Source of the DNA: Combretum micranthum
Lineage: Eukaryota > Streptophyta > Magnoliopsida > Myrtales > Combretaceae
NCBI GenBank assembly: GCA_024138025.1
Contig: JAMXBD010001211.1
Coordinates: forward strand, 186,001 to 250,000
Reading direction: 5' to 3'
Length of the DNA stretch: 64,000 bases
Shown here: positions 25,193-35,945 of the stretch, one piece after another
Position numbering within the stretch: position 1 is the stretch's first letter
How the letters are laid out: every line of letters begins with the position of its first letter
Notes under the pieces: generated by a model
Seen by the model: only the letters and a program-made list of their open reading frames with translations
Databases searched by the model: none
Told to the model about the DNA's origin: nothing
Program-made: the position numbers and the translations under genes

Positions 25193-26525
25193 ATGGTATT
25201 GACAAGACATTTCATATTCCTTATTCTCATTGTGGAATTGATATTGCCAGTGAAATTTACAAATGTTTGAATGAATAGGGAATTGGGAACAAGCATTATA
25301 CAATTTCTGCTGACAATGCTTGAACAAATGACAGTGCAATAAGATCATTGAAAGATATGTTATCTAGGAATAGGATATTGTTATGTGAAAGGAAGTTGTT
25401 TCATGTGAGGTGTTGTGCTCACATTTTGAACCTTATGGCTTAAGATGACCTCTTAAAGATTAGAGATATTATTGAGAATGTTCATGAAAGTGTGAACTAT
25501 ATCAACCAATTGAAAGTTTTTTTTTTTTTTTTTTTGAGATAGTGCAACAAATGCAATTACCTAATGGAAAGTTGATTTTGCATTGCAAGACGTATTAGAA
25601 TTTAACATATGAGATGTTGTCAACTGCATTAAAATTCAAAGAAGTATTTCCAAGATTCAAAAAACAACTTTATTAGTCTTATCTAACGGCTAAAGCTTGG
25701 GAAATGATTGAAAAAGTATGTCAAATCTTACATGTATCAAGTGTCGCTACTAATATCATATCTGGTAATAATTATCAAACATCCAACTTAATTATGCGGG
25801 AGGTTTATCATGTGAACCTGATGTTAGATAAAAAGATCCTAAATGAAAATGAGCTTATTTGGGTGAGGGTTGAAAAGGTTAAAAGACAATTTCACAAGTA
25901 TTAGGGTGAATGTAATCTATTGATGTCACCTATTAGTGTCTTAGATCCGAGTTTAGGATGAGATCTCTAAACTATTGAGTTTTTCTTTCCTAAGTTATAT
26001 CTTGAAAAACGAAACGAGTGAAAAATATCTAGAGTTTGAGATGTCTTATATGAACTATACAAGAAGTATGTGTAGGAATATGAATTGAATAATATATTGA
26101 GTCATGAAGAGCGTATCATTGAAGCTTAACTAGATCATAACACAATTTCTTGTGATGATGAACATCGTTTAAGATGGGGTGAATTCATTGATTTTATGAA
26201 AAGTGCTTAAACTACACTTTTTGATAAATTTGATTTAAATAAATACTTCTAGGAGGGTTGTTATATTTGCAAATCTAATTTGAAAAAATATTGATGCTTT
26301 GGATTTTAATAGACAAACCAAATGAAGTATAACATTAGTTTTAAGATGGCTCATGATATATTAGCTATTCCTATCACCATGTTAGCTATATAGGCTACTT
26401 TTCAGTGCTTGTGGTAGAGTCATTGATGCCTATCATGCCTCATTAACTATGGAAGCTGTTCAAGTCTTGATTTGTGGTGGTAATTGGTCTTATAACCTTC
26501 ATAGAGTAAAAAAGAAATGTAAGGT

Positions 26526-26899
26526 AATTCAGTTAATATTTCTCATAGTGAATATAATTTATACTCTTATTATTTCTAAAATAACTGAAGTAGATGAATA
26601 AAATAAAACTAATTAGGGAAATTAAAAATTTTATAAGTAAGGGAGCATATGTAATTCTTATTCGCATAAAGAGGGTAAATATGTCTAACTACCACTTATT
26701 TAAAAGAAAAAAATATGATGTTTGGAAACGTTTAAATGACTAAAAGTAACTGCTTCTTTCCTATTTTTATTTTTAATGAATCAACAATTCCTTCTTTCTC
26801 TTAACCTTGCTTTCTCTGCAAATTTTGGGGAAGTATCACTAAATCTAAAGGTAAGCAATTGTTTCCCCAAGAATTTCCTACATGCTTAATGAATCAAAG
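26526..26899. other. Unassigned sequence between the hAT relic and an old LTR
   Basis: No feature recognised. The hAT right terminal repeat would be expected here but was not identified. Confidence 0.35.
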
Positions 26900-27216
26900 A
26901 AGTGGATAATGAGACAAAGATTTATGTCACTAACAACATGAATCAACAATGGATATGATGATCGTAAGTGAGACTTTTGGAGAAATCTTGGGAAGCAAGG
27001 GGTGTTAGTGTGTGGATATAAGAGATATTGAAGAAGTATAGAAGAGAAACCGAACAATTTCAGAGAGATGAAGGACTCTTTCTATATTTATGATCATTTA
27101 ATTATTCTTGCATGAAGAAGTGTAAAAATAAGGGTAAAAAATGGTGTGAGAGTGTTATTAATGGATGCAAAATGTATAAAAACACTTTGGAATGAAAAAA
27201 AAAGGTTTCCTTGGAA

Positions 27217-27575
27217 GTATACGACCTCCACACGAATTGTGCATTAGGTTGTATACCCATTGGAAAAGTGAAAATAATGAAATTTGGAGTGCACGACCAA
27301 TACCAAGCCTATGTATTAGGTCCTATACCTTTCTAACTTTAAGTGTGTGAAATCTAGTAGAACATGACCTATACATGAGTTCGTGCTTTACATCATGTTT
27401 TCTCTCAATGTTGTTGACAAATATGGAACTTCAAAAGTACATGACTTATACACGAACTTGTGTACCAAGTCATGTACCTCTCTTTGACTTAGAATTTTGT
27501 GTTTGGAAAAATGCAATTAGGAAACACGACCCAATGCATTAGCTTGTGCACGACCTCCTTATCAGGCTGTGTTTC
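27217..27575. repeat. Row of five hairpin-forming repeats at about 75-bp spacing
   Basis: Inverted-repeat units start near 27217, 27289, 27361, 27437 and 27521. The clearest is 27437-27477, where GTACATGACTT pairs with AAGTCATGTAC around an ACAC/GTGT inner stem. The unit at 27217-27256 is bounded by GTATAC on both sides with ACCT/AGGT inside. The others are decayed versions with ACGACC or CATGACC on the left and GGTC or TCATGT on the right. They lie in the probable U3 part of the old LTR. Confidence 0.6.
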
Positions 27576-28010
27576 TCACTATTTTTTTAAAATTAATGTT
27601 CTCTTTCTTCAAAAGCCAATAAACTTATTCTAGTCCTTTGTTTAAGGATTGAAGTAGATTCCAAGCTTTGAAAACAACAACAATAGTAGACTTTTAGTGC
27701 TTAAAACATGTCAAGTATCCAAGTATGTGTATATCATCCTTATTGCTTGTGTTTGTTTAGGGTAAAAACTTGAAATAGACTAATTAACTATTTGACTTAA
27801 TGAGTATACTTATTGATTGTGCTTGGCTGCTAGTAGTAGGTGGAGAGTATCTATGCTATTATCGTGGCATCCCGATGATCCGTACATGATGGTATCCTGA
27901 GTGGAGTCGTGCATGGACATAATCTAGGTAAATCTAGGTATTTTGGTTTCAGGAATATTGGAGAGTACCCAATATTCAGTTTTGGACTCTTGGGTGTTGG
28001 GGAGTATTCA

Positions 28011-28018
<8 letters not shown>

Positions 28019-28049
<31 letters not shown>
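28019..28049. repeat. (TA)n microsatellite
   Basis: About 15 TA units in the AT-rich middle of the LTR remnant, at the place where the related LTRs also have TATATATG-type sequence. Confidence 0.9.
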
Positions 28050-28057
<8 letters not shown>

Positions 28058-28640
28058 TTACTTTCCTTATGTGTGATGGTTGCCCTACTTAAATAAAAGA
28101 TAATGAAATATTGGTTATTGCATTAGTAATAGGTCTACATGAGAATGTGTGATTATTTGATCGTGTGTGGGTGTTTGTGTTATATTCTACTAGGTTTCAA
28201 CTTGTCCCTTTATCTTTTTTAGGTATAGGTAATGAATATATGAATTGATGTATCAATAGTCATCACCAGATGGTGGATATGAGAATGACGCTAGCTATGA
28301 AGACTTTCCAAATAAGGGGTAGAGGGAATGTAATAGTTTATGTGTAGTTGGTTTAAGAAGTAATATGTGTTTAGTGTTTATTAGTAATATTTAGTTTCAA
28401 TGTCTAATCCTTGCAGTATTAGTAAGGTAGTTTTCTTTGAATCATCTATTAGGCAAATTTATATAAATTATAAGATGATATTTAAGTGACCGTTTATGAA
28501 TCTATATAGGTAATCTAATGTTATTTGAAGTCATTAATGTATGAGTGCTCTAGAGTCATTTATGGTGGAATAAGTAGGTTTTGAGCTTTTATATGTCCCT
28601 ATTCTATATGGATACGTGGTGAGTTGTGAATATCTTCATA

Positions 28641-29364
28641 TTATTCTCTTTATTGGTAGCAAAGAAACCAACAGATATACTTCTTCCTATTCCATAAGCA
28701 TTTTCATGGATCCTCCAAAAGGTAGACATCGTAAAGAATATTAAATTTTTTTCGCATTGATAATATTTATTAATCTTGAGACATGCAGCCTCTTCATCAT
28801 TTTATTTGTTTGAATTTGTTACATGTATCATTATTGTATTGTGTAACAAAAGGTTAAATTTTTGGCATCGATAATATTAATAAACATACACAACAAATTA
28901 GTGTTTTTCCTCTATGGAAAACTTTTTTTTTTTCTTTTTTCGCCTTTATATAACTTTCATAAGTTGCACGAGTTATATATCATTTTTGTTTATAATATCC
29001 TCACTGGATATCAGTTTACGTATTTAAATATTCTATTTCAAAAGATCTGCTACTTTTGTATTAGGGAGTACTTACTACCTTTGAAAGAAAATCTTTGATA
29101 ATTAGGAATTTCCTACTTTGTGTTTGCATGTTACTTTAAATTAGCTATGTATAACACTTAGTGAATGAGTTAGCAATCTAGTATACTTGGAATTTACTCT
29201 AATTTTATTTTAGTTATTACTAAAACGAAGCCTTTTAATTATGCGACTACTATATTCATTAGAGGTTCGGTTCTTTTCATAATTAATTGTCCATCATTTT
29301 TAGTAAAAGTAACTAGAAATTAGGACCAAGATTGCCATGAAGACATTTCTTGGATCAATGTCGT
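28641..29364. other. Unassigned AT-rich sequence
   Basis: A 78-codon hydrophobic plus-strand frame (28862-29098) is low-complexity with no recognised domain and is not called a gene. Confidence 0.45.
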
Positions 29365-29728
29365 GACTTACACCTCATCTTTATGCTTTTTTTTTTATTT
29401 ATAATTATATACTTGAAATTTAAAATTATCAATTTCTATACCTAATTAGATGTCAAGTTACTAGTGCTCATGCCTCGTCTCTTTCTATCAACTATTGTTA
29501 TCTTTATCACCATAGGCAATTAATCATAATGAGATACCTATAATGTTTATTTTACATCATATATTGATGTCAAGTAATGTTACCACATAATAAAAAAATC
29601 CATATCATTAATAGAAAGCAGAAAGAGACGAGGTAAATAATATCAACTAAACCTCTAATGGAGTGTACAAATTGACAATTTAATACTTTAGGCGTATAAA
29701 TATAAAAACATAAAGTTGAGGTGTAACT
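29365..29728. repeat. Fold-back MITE candidate
   Basis: The left end is CTTACACCTCATCTTTATGC and the right end on the minus strand is GTTACACCTCAACTTTATG. Further in, both arms contain ATTTATA, AAATTGTCAATTT-like sequence and CCTCGTCTCTTTCT (the last in inverted orientation at about 29475-29488 and 29619-29632). About 360 bp, non-coding. Confidence 0.6.
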
Positions 29729-30288
29729 ATAATATTCTCCCGGCATTTTTTGGTGCCTTCATCGGCATTATTGCCACATTTAAGGAAATATCTATTTTGG
29801 GCACAATTATCGCTAGTACTTCATTCACTTCTCATCTTTATTTTGATCTCATTGCTCACCATTTTCATAATAATTGTCACTACTACAATCATTCTCATTG
29901 TGTTTCAAACACTTTATTACACTAATATAAATTTTCTAGCTTGATTATATGATGTATTACTTTCTCTTGATCTTCATTTTGTTTGTCAATTAGGTCTTAC
30001 GACTATGCAAGGATATGTCTCAAGGGAATTATTGGATGTTGGTTTCCAATAATGTCCTGTGGTACCTTTTTTTCCTTTAATCATATTGTCACTTGTGTCA
30101 CCAATATGCTTTAGTTTTTGTATCTCTTTGCTATTCTCTGCTGCTTCTTGCAAAATTATTTTTATTATTCTATTTGAAACTTTTGCATTATATCTTTTTT
30201 TTTTCGGTTTGAATTTATGTAATGTTTGTTTTGGAAACTAATGCACTAGTTACTTAGTGGAAAGTGAGTGCTCTATCAACCATGAACC
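29729..30288. other. Unassigned sequence
   Basis: Overlapping 60-69-codon hydrophobic frames reflect T-rich composition. No family recognised. Confidence 0.4.
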
Positions 30289-30987
30289 TAAAACTGCAAA
30301 TGAGCCGAGTTACTCAAGTTCAGCTTTGTTCGACCTAGTAGCTCGTTAAGTGAACGAGCTGAGCTTAAGCTAATTTTAAAGTTCGTTTAGATAAATGAGT
30401 CAAGTTCAAGCCTCTTTACCAGCTCGTTAAGAAGCTTATGAGATGGCTCATTTAAATCAAAATTAATATTTATAATAATTAAATATTATTATAGTATATT
30501 ATATATAACTGTTTAACATAAACAATATATTATAATATTAAACATAGTTAACTATAATAAAAATATAATTGCTATGACTAAAAAATGTGCATTGCACATT
30601 CATCAAATGGAATATTCCATTTGATGTTTTGAAAAAAAAAAAGTGGCACCATTTACTGCACATATACTTTCCCATTCTTTCCTACCTTTTCCATGTGGGA
30701 CTTGTTTTTCCTTGTGCAAGTATCACATCACTTGACACCAGTCCCACATTTTTTACATGTCACTCCTTTCTCCCATCCACAACTATAAAATGATTCATAC
30801 CTCTACTTAGGAGCCAAAGCTACACATACTACCGTTATTATTTAAGTGGTGTGTCTGCTTGCTTAGCTTGTTCAATGAGCCAAGGTAAGTATATTTATTA
30901 TTGGAGGCTCTGTTGACTTGATAAATGAGCTTTTAACGAGTCAAACTCAAGCCTCTAAGGGCATAGCTTGGCTTGTTTGCACCCTTA
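30289..30987. mobile_element. hAT-like non-autonomous element
   Basis: The left end TAAAACTGCAAATGAGCCG and the right end on the minus strand TAAGGGTGCAAACAAGCC are imperfect inverted repeats. They are followed by AGCTCGTTAA, GAGCTGAGCTTAA and CAAGCCTC words in opposite orientation at the two ends. This GGGTGCAAAC-GAGCC end with CTCGAGCTCG-like subterminal repeats is a common plant hAT MITE design. The core contains a local inverted repeat (CAAATGGAATATTCCATTTG at 30604-30623). An 8-bp target duplication was not convincing. Confidence 0.6.
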
Positions 30988-32075
30988 CCTGGACCATTTC
31001 TTCTGTAACTCTAAGTTATATTTCTAAGTTAAATAAAATTAGATAGCGATATTTGGTAGGAAAAAAACTTAATTGTATCATTTATTGAATCTTCTTATAA
31101 AAATAGTAGTAGACTATAATTTCATGCTCTCTATGTTACTAAAGTGCTTTAGATTTTAAATATTAGTAATGTTCTCTCTCTCTTTCTAAATTGTAGAAAA
31201 ATTCTTCTTATTGGGTTTGTCATTCCAAATATAATATATTGAAACTCAATAATTTTAGTTTTGACCTCAATTAGGCTTGAAATTTGAGATTGAACTTGAG
31301 ACCAGTGCAAGCACTTTGATGCATTTACTCCGATGCTCAAGTTAGTATATTGTTTTGGAGTTAGGATATAGAAATTATATCAATAGTATTAAGGGTATAA
31401 AAAATCCTTTATACTTACCCTCTAAATGTCATGGTAACTCGAGACATAGGGCACATAAAAGAGGATGGAGGTGGGTTGGATTTTCTTCCCATTGGGCAAT
31501 CAACATAATCCTTTAACACTCCTCTTTGCATGTATTCCTTTTAAACATCATAGGTTCAATGCACATGATTCATTGCAGCTACATTGTAGTGGACAAGTTT
31601 TCATTTCTTCTTGCATTTGTTGCATAATTTTTTATCTTGACATTATTTTGTGATAGGTCAAGCTTAAGTTTTGAGGTTTTAGACAAAAAATGTTGTCAAT
31701 AGAAACCTTATCCATACAATTTAGATATATACTCTCAAATAAAAATGCAACAACACGCAAAAACCATTCTAGAATTTGTATCTTGTAAAATCTATAATTT
31801 TTTTGTTATATTTTTACAATATTAAAATTCTAAAGTATACTTTTAATATTTTTAAACTAACTAATAATTTCACAGCATTATGTTCATTCAAATTGCATAA
31901 AGGCACATCCTTCTTAAGTTTAGAAAGGACAAAATCTACCTCCCATAACATCTTGTAACATTTTATGGGAAAAAGTCATATTGCAAAACAAAAGCAACAA
32001 AATAACACATCTATTAATGCACTCGTACATACCTAACAATCTTTTAGAAAGTTTAATCTACTAGTTTAAAAATAA
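30988..32075. other. Unassigned sequence upstream of the tandem array
   Basis: No repeat pair, RNA gene or recognisable protein. Small frames only. Confidence 0.45.
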
Positions 32076-33534
32076 AACACTAAATTTTTTATAGTAAGTA
32101 GATACAATATCTTGGACTAAGACAAAAGAAATAAATAGAAAAGGAAATGAAACAAAAGAGACAAGAGAGGATGAAGTAAAAGGAAGTATGAAATGCTTTT
32201 GGATTTCTTATAGATGATAGATAATGGATATAGCTTATAGGTTTATCTATTTCTCTTTCTCCCTCTCTCTCCCCCCCTCTCTCTCTCACAACTAAAGAGT
32301 AGAGGGGTTTTGGATGTAAGAAAGGAGATTGAAACACAGTAAGCTCTTTCAATTAAAGAGTAATGAGGGTCCGGATGTGAGATAGAAGATTAAAACATGG
32401 TTAGAGATTATGGTGATCTTTCAAAATCACAATGGAGTAAAGGCTAGTTGTAGGATATGATAATGAATAGACCCATAATAGCTATTCATTATTTTTCTGT
32501 ACATTTTACAACATTAAATGTTTTATAATAAGTTTGTAGATACAATATAATGAAATAAGACCTAAAAAAAAGGAAAAGAAATGTAACAAAAGAGACAAGA
32601 GAGGATGAAACAAAAGGAAATATGAAATGCTTTTGGATTTCATAGATGATAGATAATGGATATAGCTTATAGGAGTAGACCCATAATAGCTATTCATGAT
32701 TTTCCTATCCATTTTACAACACTAAATCTTTTATAGTAAGTTTATAGATATAATATCAAGAAACTAGACAAATAAAAAGGAAAGAAAATGTAACAAAAGA
32801 GACAAGAGAGGATGAAACCAAAGGAAGTATGAAATGCTTTTGGATCTCTTATAGATGATAGATAATGGATATAGGTTATAGGCCTCTCTCTCTCTCTCGC
32901 TCTTACATCTAAAGAGTAATGGGGTTTTGGATGTAGGAAAGGAGATTAAAACATTGTTAACTCTTTCAATTAAAGAGTAACAAGGGTTTGAATGTGAGAA
33001 AGAAGATTAAAACATGGTTTGACATTATGGTGATCATTCAAAACCAAAATGGAGTAAAGACTAGTTGTAGGATATGATAATGAATAGACCTATAATAGCT
33101 ATTCATGATTTTTTTTGTACATTTTATAGTACTAAATCTTTTACAGTAAGTTTATAGATACAATATAATGAAACAAGACCCAAAAAAATAAAAGAAAAGG
33201 AAATGTAACAAAAGAGACAATAGGGGATGAAACAAAAGGAAGTATGAAATGATTTTGGATTTCTTATAGATGATAGATAATGGATATAGCTTATATGCTT
33301 ATCTGTCTTTCTCTCAACTAAAGAGTAATGGGGGTTTGGATGTAGGAAAGGAGATTGAAACATGGTTAGCTCTTTCAATTAAAGAGTAACAAGGATTTGG
33401 ATGTGAGAAAGAAGATTAAAACATGATTAGAAATTATGGTGATCATTCAAAACCAAAATGGAGTAAAGGCTCGTTGTAGGATATGACAATGAATAGACCC
33501 ATAATAACCATTCATGATTTGCTATCTATTTTAC
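32076..33534. repeat. Four-copy tandem array, about 410-434-bp unit
   Basis: Units are 32076-32509, 32510-32717, 32718-33127 and 33128-33534. Each starts with A(A/G)(C/T)A(C/T)TAAAT followed by TTTTATAGTAAGT, and ends with AATAGACC(C/T)ATAATA and a pyrimidine-rich ATTTTA run. The second unit lacks about 205 bp between GCTTATAGG and AGTAGACCC. Units 1, 3 and 4 contain a CT-rich microsatellite of varying length and then AAAGAGTA and GGTTTTGGATGTA(A/G)GAAAGGAGATT. By eye the full units are about 85-90 percent identical. On the minus strand, units 1, 2 and 4 keep 68-87-codon frames sharing the peptide ISYIHYLSS and a hydrophobic tail. I do not recognise the family: it may be a short satellite or a multiplied MITE. 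Confidence 0.85.
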
Positions 33535-35373
33535 TTTTATAAATGAACGAACCATTAATTACCAAAGTTATTTTTGCCTTAAGACTCATAAATTAATCTT
33601 AATTCATCACATTAATAATACACAAAGTTGTATGCCATCACTTAAAAAGAAAAACAAGAATTTATCTAGAACTTGTATTACATATCAAATGAAATAACTT
33701 TTACTATAAAATGAATAATTTCATCGTTCATATTTCATATTAAATAGTAACCAATATATGGATTACAGGTAGCATCATCACAATTCAATAAATCAAACAA
33801 AAGTGCAAATGTAAGTTGCCATACACAGAACCTAGAGTGCATGATAGTTTGATGCATCTCTTTATTACTAAATAATGCAAGGCTTTGAAATTCAATACTC
33901 TTTAATTCCTCTTGTCTACAAGTTTTTTATCTTAAAATATCTTAAAATGAGTCCTAAAAAAACTTTATAAGAAAATACAATCTAAGAAAGCAAGTATATA
34001 AGTTGAAACCTATCAAAATAAATCTCTAAAACCAAGCGACATTTATGGTACCAATTAAGTGGTTATTTGGGCAGGATCAACAAACATAAGAAAACCCAAC
34101 ATCCTAGGCATGGAAACAAGATCCAAACCCATAGATCCTAATATCCATGATCATTACATTTAATCATCTCATGCTAGCTCCACCACTTGTATCAAGGATC
34201 GGAAGTCCAGTATGTTATCTCGATCAATAGTTTTATTCTACAATTGTGATTTGTTGACAACTTCTCTTTTATGTCTTAGTTTGTATGAGCTATAATTTTA
34301 TCATATTGATGACCAACATTTCCACAAATACAGTACCTCATTGATAAAATACAAGCTACTTCATTTTAAGTATTTGACCCTCAACAGAGAATGAACACTC
34401 TGTTTACAAGTACCTATATAGAATAGTCACTAGCACCAATGCATGCATAAGAAATCCAAATTAGCAATTAAAGGTCATGTAAAGTTAGATTTTTTTCTAT
34501 GATCTTATATAGACAACCAACCAAACAAAAGTAGGGTAACTAATCAACCAAACTTATTTGCTTTTGATTAATTATCTTGTAGCTTGCTTCACGGATAAAT
34601 CCAATAGATTTACAACTTTGAAAATATTTCAACAATTCCAAAAACCTATCTTAAATTTTTTAATTTAGTTTTAAGGTAAAGCTAAGGTTTAAGATGTGTT
34701 TAAATTCCATTTAGTTAGGTTCTCCATTAAGGATTATTGCAACTGACCGTCAAATAATTATAATAAACTAGTGGACTACTATGTGGTAGTGGCCTGGTTA
34801 GCTACCTACTTATATGAATACTACAGAGTTGGCTGGTTAGCCATTAAAGACAACAGCGTTGGATTTTGTTTATGTATATATATTGTATCCTTTTTCTCAC
34901 CTAAGCTTAAGCTAGAATTTTGATTTAAGGTTGTATAGGGTCTTTCTAGTGCATAAAAAATTGACTAATTCACTCCTTACTAATTTTATAAAGCTTACAA
35001 TTTTAAGGCTTCAAGACCATGCTGTATAAGGTACTATTGTTTTATGTTTCCGACATTTAAAAATTTAAAGTCAGGGATATTTGCTGGTAAGGATTTCCTA
35101 CGAGTTTCTTAATTGATTATTTACCTAAGATGTCATAAGTAGACAACATATATTTGTAGTTTTGAGCTCTTATATTTTAGCGTTAAAATTAGCATAAAGT
35201 TGATTTTATATGCAGATGTTTAATCCATACCTACATGAATTAGATATATATGCCTTTGTTGCTTGCCTAGAATTCGAATTGAGATCGTAAACAGATATAA
35301 TTTTTAAATTTGCATATCCTTTGGTTGCCCTTTTCTCTTGTCATAATAAGTGTGTCTATATGTGCATATTTAG
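33535..35373. other. Unassigned sequence
   Basis: No gene or repeat pair identified. The part at 34770-34920 (TGGTTAGCTACC, TGGTTAGCCATT, then TATATATTGTATCC) has a Copia-LTR-like flavour, but no second copy or ends were found. Confidence 0.4.
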
Positions 35374-35594
35374 TATGATATCACCTAAACATAAGATGGT
35401 GGAACTTTAATCATTAATAAGCCTTGTGGTATAATGACTTGGAGTTCATAAAAGCCCTAAAGTTAAGTGTGCTCAATGGAAAATACTTGTAAGATAGGTA
35501 ACCTCTTGAAAAGTAGCTGGCACTAAGAACAAAATCGTGCAACATGTTACCAAAGTATACAACACCTCAATGGTAGAGTTTTGAGTCCTTATAG
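35374..35594 (+). repeat. 5' LTR of the Cassandra-like TRIM
   Basis: About 221 bp. The 5S-like part covers roughly 35430-35525 and is about 60-65 percent identical to plant 5S rRNA by eye, so it is too decayed to be a working 5S gene. Confidence 0.75.
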
Positions 35595-35595
35595 A

Positions 35596-35607
35596 TGGTA
35601 TCATAAC
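35596..35607 (+). other. Primer-binding site of the Cassandra-like TRIM
   Basis: TGGTATCATAAC starts one base after the inferred LTR end and matches TGGTATCAGAGC, the complement of the initiator-Met tRNA 3' end, except near its own 3' end. Confidence 0.75.
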
Positions 35608-35767
35608 AATTTACTAGTCAAAATTGGGGGAGTTAAGTGCAATACAAGGTAAAGTAAGTGCCTTAGAGTTGGGGCATATCTTGAGCCTATATGGAGCACC
35701 TTTAGAGTCTATCCTGCTTGGCGTGGTTTTGGATTTGTGTGATGAAATTGATGATGATGTCGATTTC

Positions 35768-35782
35768 GTAAGTGGGAGAGAG
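35768..35782 (+). other. Polypurine tract of the Cassandra-like TRIM
   Basis: The purine-rich AAGTGGGAGAGAG lies directly upstream of the second LTR start. In plant Cassandra elements a similar GTGGGAG-type tract holds this place. Confidence 0.6.
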
Positions 35783-35945
35783 TATAATATCCTTCAAATA
35801 TAAAGCTTGTAAAACTTTAATCATTGAGGTATCTTTTGGTGTAATGGCTTAAAGTTCATCAAAACTTTAAAGTTAAGTATGCTTAGTCGAAAGCACTTCC
35901 AAGATAGCCAACCTCATAAGAAGCTGACGGGGTTGGTTTAAAGAG
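35783..35945 (+). repeat. 3' LTR of the Cassandra-like TRIM (truncated)
   Basis: Matches the 5' LTR through the 5S-like segment (about 35840-35935), then diverges after GCTGACGGGGTTG. The sequence after 35945 does not match the tail of the 5' LTR. Confidence 0.7.

Larger units (their letters stand above)
23830..26525 (+). pseudogene. Decayed hAT transposase gene (BED-finger, RICESLEEPER/DAYSLEEPER-like)
   Basis: Pieces of an hAT transposase occur in the right order over 2.7 kb, but in shifting frames and with many stops. A short N-terminal frame opens at 23830. A BED zinc-finger start is readable at about 24028-24105 (TSTVW, then FKEVILRDGTKKA). The conserved REA-helix region is at about 24300-24400 (RIREATTHWILMHE, EDKGFNLM). 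The core follows at about 25080-25500 (HCGIDIASEIYKCLNE, ISADNA, DMLSRNRILL, FHVRCCAHILNLMA). Helical sequence lies at 25600-25900, and the C-terminal dimerisation region at 26340-26520 (MAHDILAIPITMLA, then sequence recalling the usual R-V-x-x-x-R-S-S-L stretch). Family knowledge: these proteins bind terminal repeats and cut and paste the element with a DDE-type RNase H fold, and some relatives were domesticated. Here stops, frameshifts, a (TG)n tract inside the coding region, a T-run at about 25519-25536 and an LTR-like insertion make it non-functional. Terminal inverted repeats were not found. Confidence 0.85.
26900..28640 (+). mobile_element. Old gypsy-type LTR remnant
   Basis: The second half (27720-28640) aligns in order with the LTR fragment at 16050-17150 and more distantly with the LTR at 60531-62556. 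Shared landmarks are GATGATCCG, GAGTACCCAATATTC, TTTTAGGTATAGG, CATTAATGTATGAGT and TACGTGGTGAGTTGTGAA near the end. The first half carries hairpin repeats at 27217-27575. At roughly 1.7-2 kb it fits the 2-kb LTR size of the 52-62 kb family. It is probably a solo LTR: no PBS or coding sequence follows. The left limit is approximate. Confidence 0.55.
35374..35945 (+). mobile_element. Cassandra-like TRIM retrotransposon with 5S rRNA-like LTRs
   Basis: Two direct repeats start at 35374 (TATGATATCACC) and 35783 (TATAATATCCTTC), 409 bp apart. Each is followed by AACTTTAATCATT and then by a stretch clearly related to the plant 5S rRNA gene. The 5S control-region word appears as AAGTTAAGTGTGCT (35460-35473) and AAGTTAAGTATGCT (35870-35883). 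GTAACCTCTTGAAAAGT and CCAACCTCATAAGAAG occupy the place of the 5S GTGACCTCCTGGGAAGT. A primer-binding-like site TGGTATCATAAC follows the first repeat and a purine run (AAGTGGGAGAGAG) precedes the second. This LTR-PBS-short core-PPT-LTR order with 5S in the LTR defines Cassandra TRIMs. It encodes nothing and would need enzymes in trans. The second LTR seems truncated near 35945. Confidence 0.85.

Noticed and set aside
29716..29944. Two overlapping hydrophobic frames (69 and 64 codons)
   Set aside because: Overlap in different frames in T-rich sequence next to a MITE. At most one could be real and neither has a family match.
30690..30790. Possible snRNA-type promoter (GTGGGAC and GTCCCACA words with ACTATAAAA)
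   Set aside because: Lies inside an hAT-like MITE, and no snRNA sequence follows at the expected distance.
34770..34920. Possible Copia LTR from repeated TGGTTAGC words and a TATATATTG stretch
   Set aside because: No terminal TG...CA pair, PBS or second copy could be found.
35430..35935. A functional 5S rRNA gene
   Set aside because: The 5S-like segments are too diverged from plant 5S and sit in LTRs of a TRIM, so they are called element sequence rather than an RNA gene.
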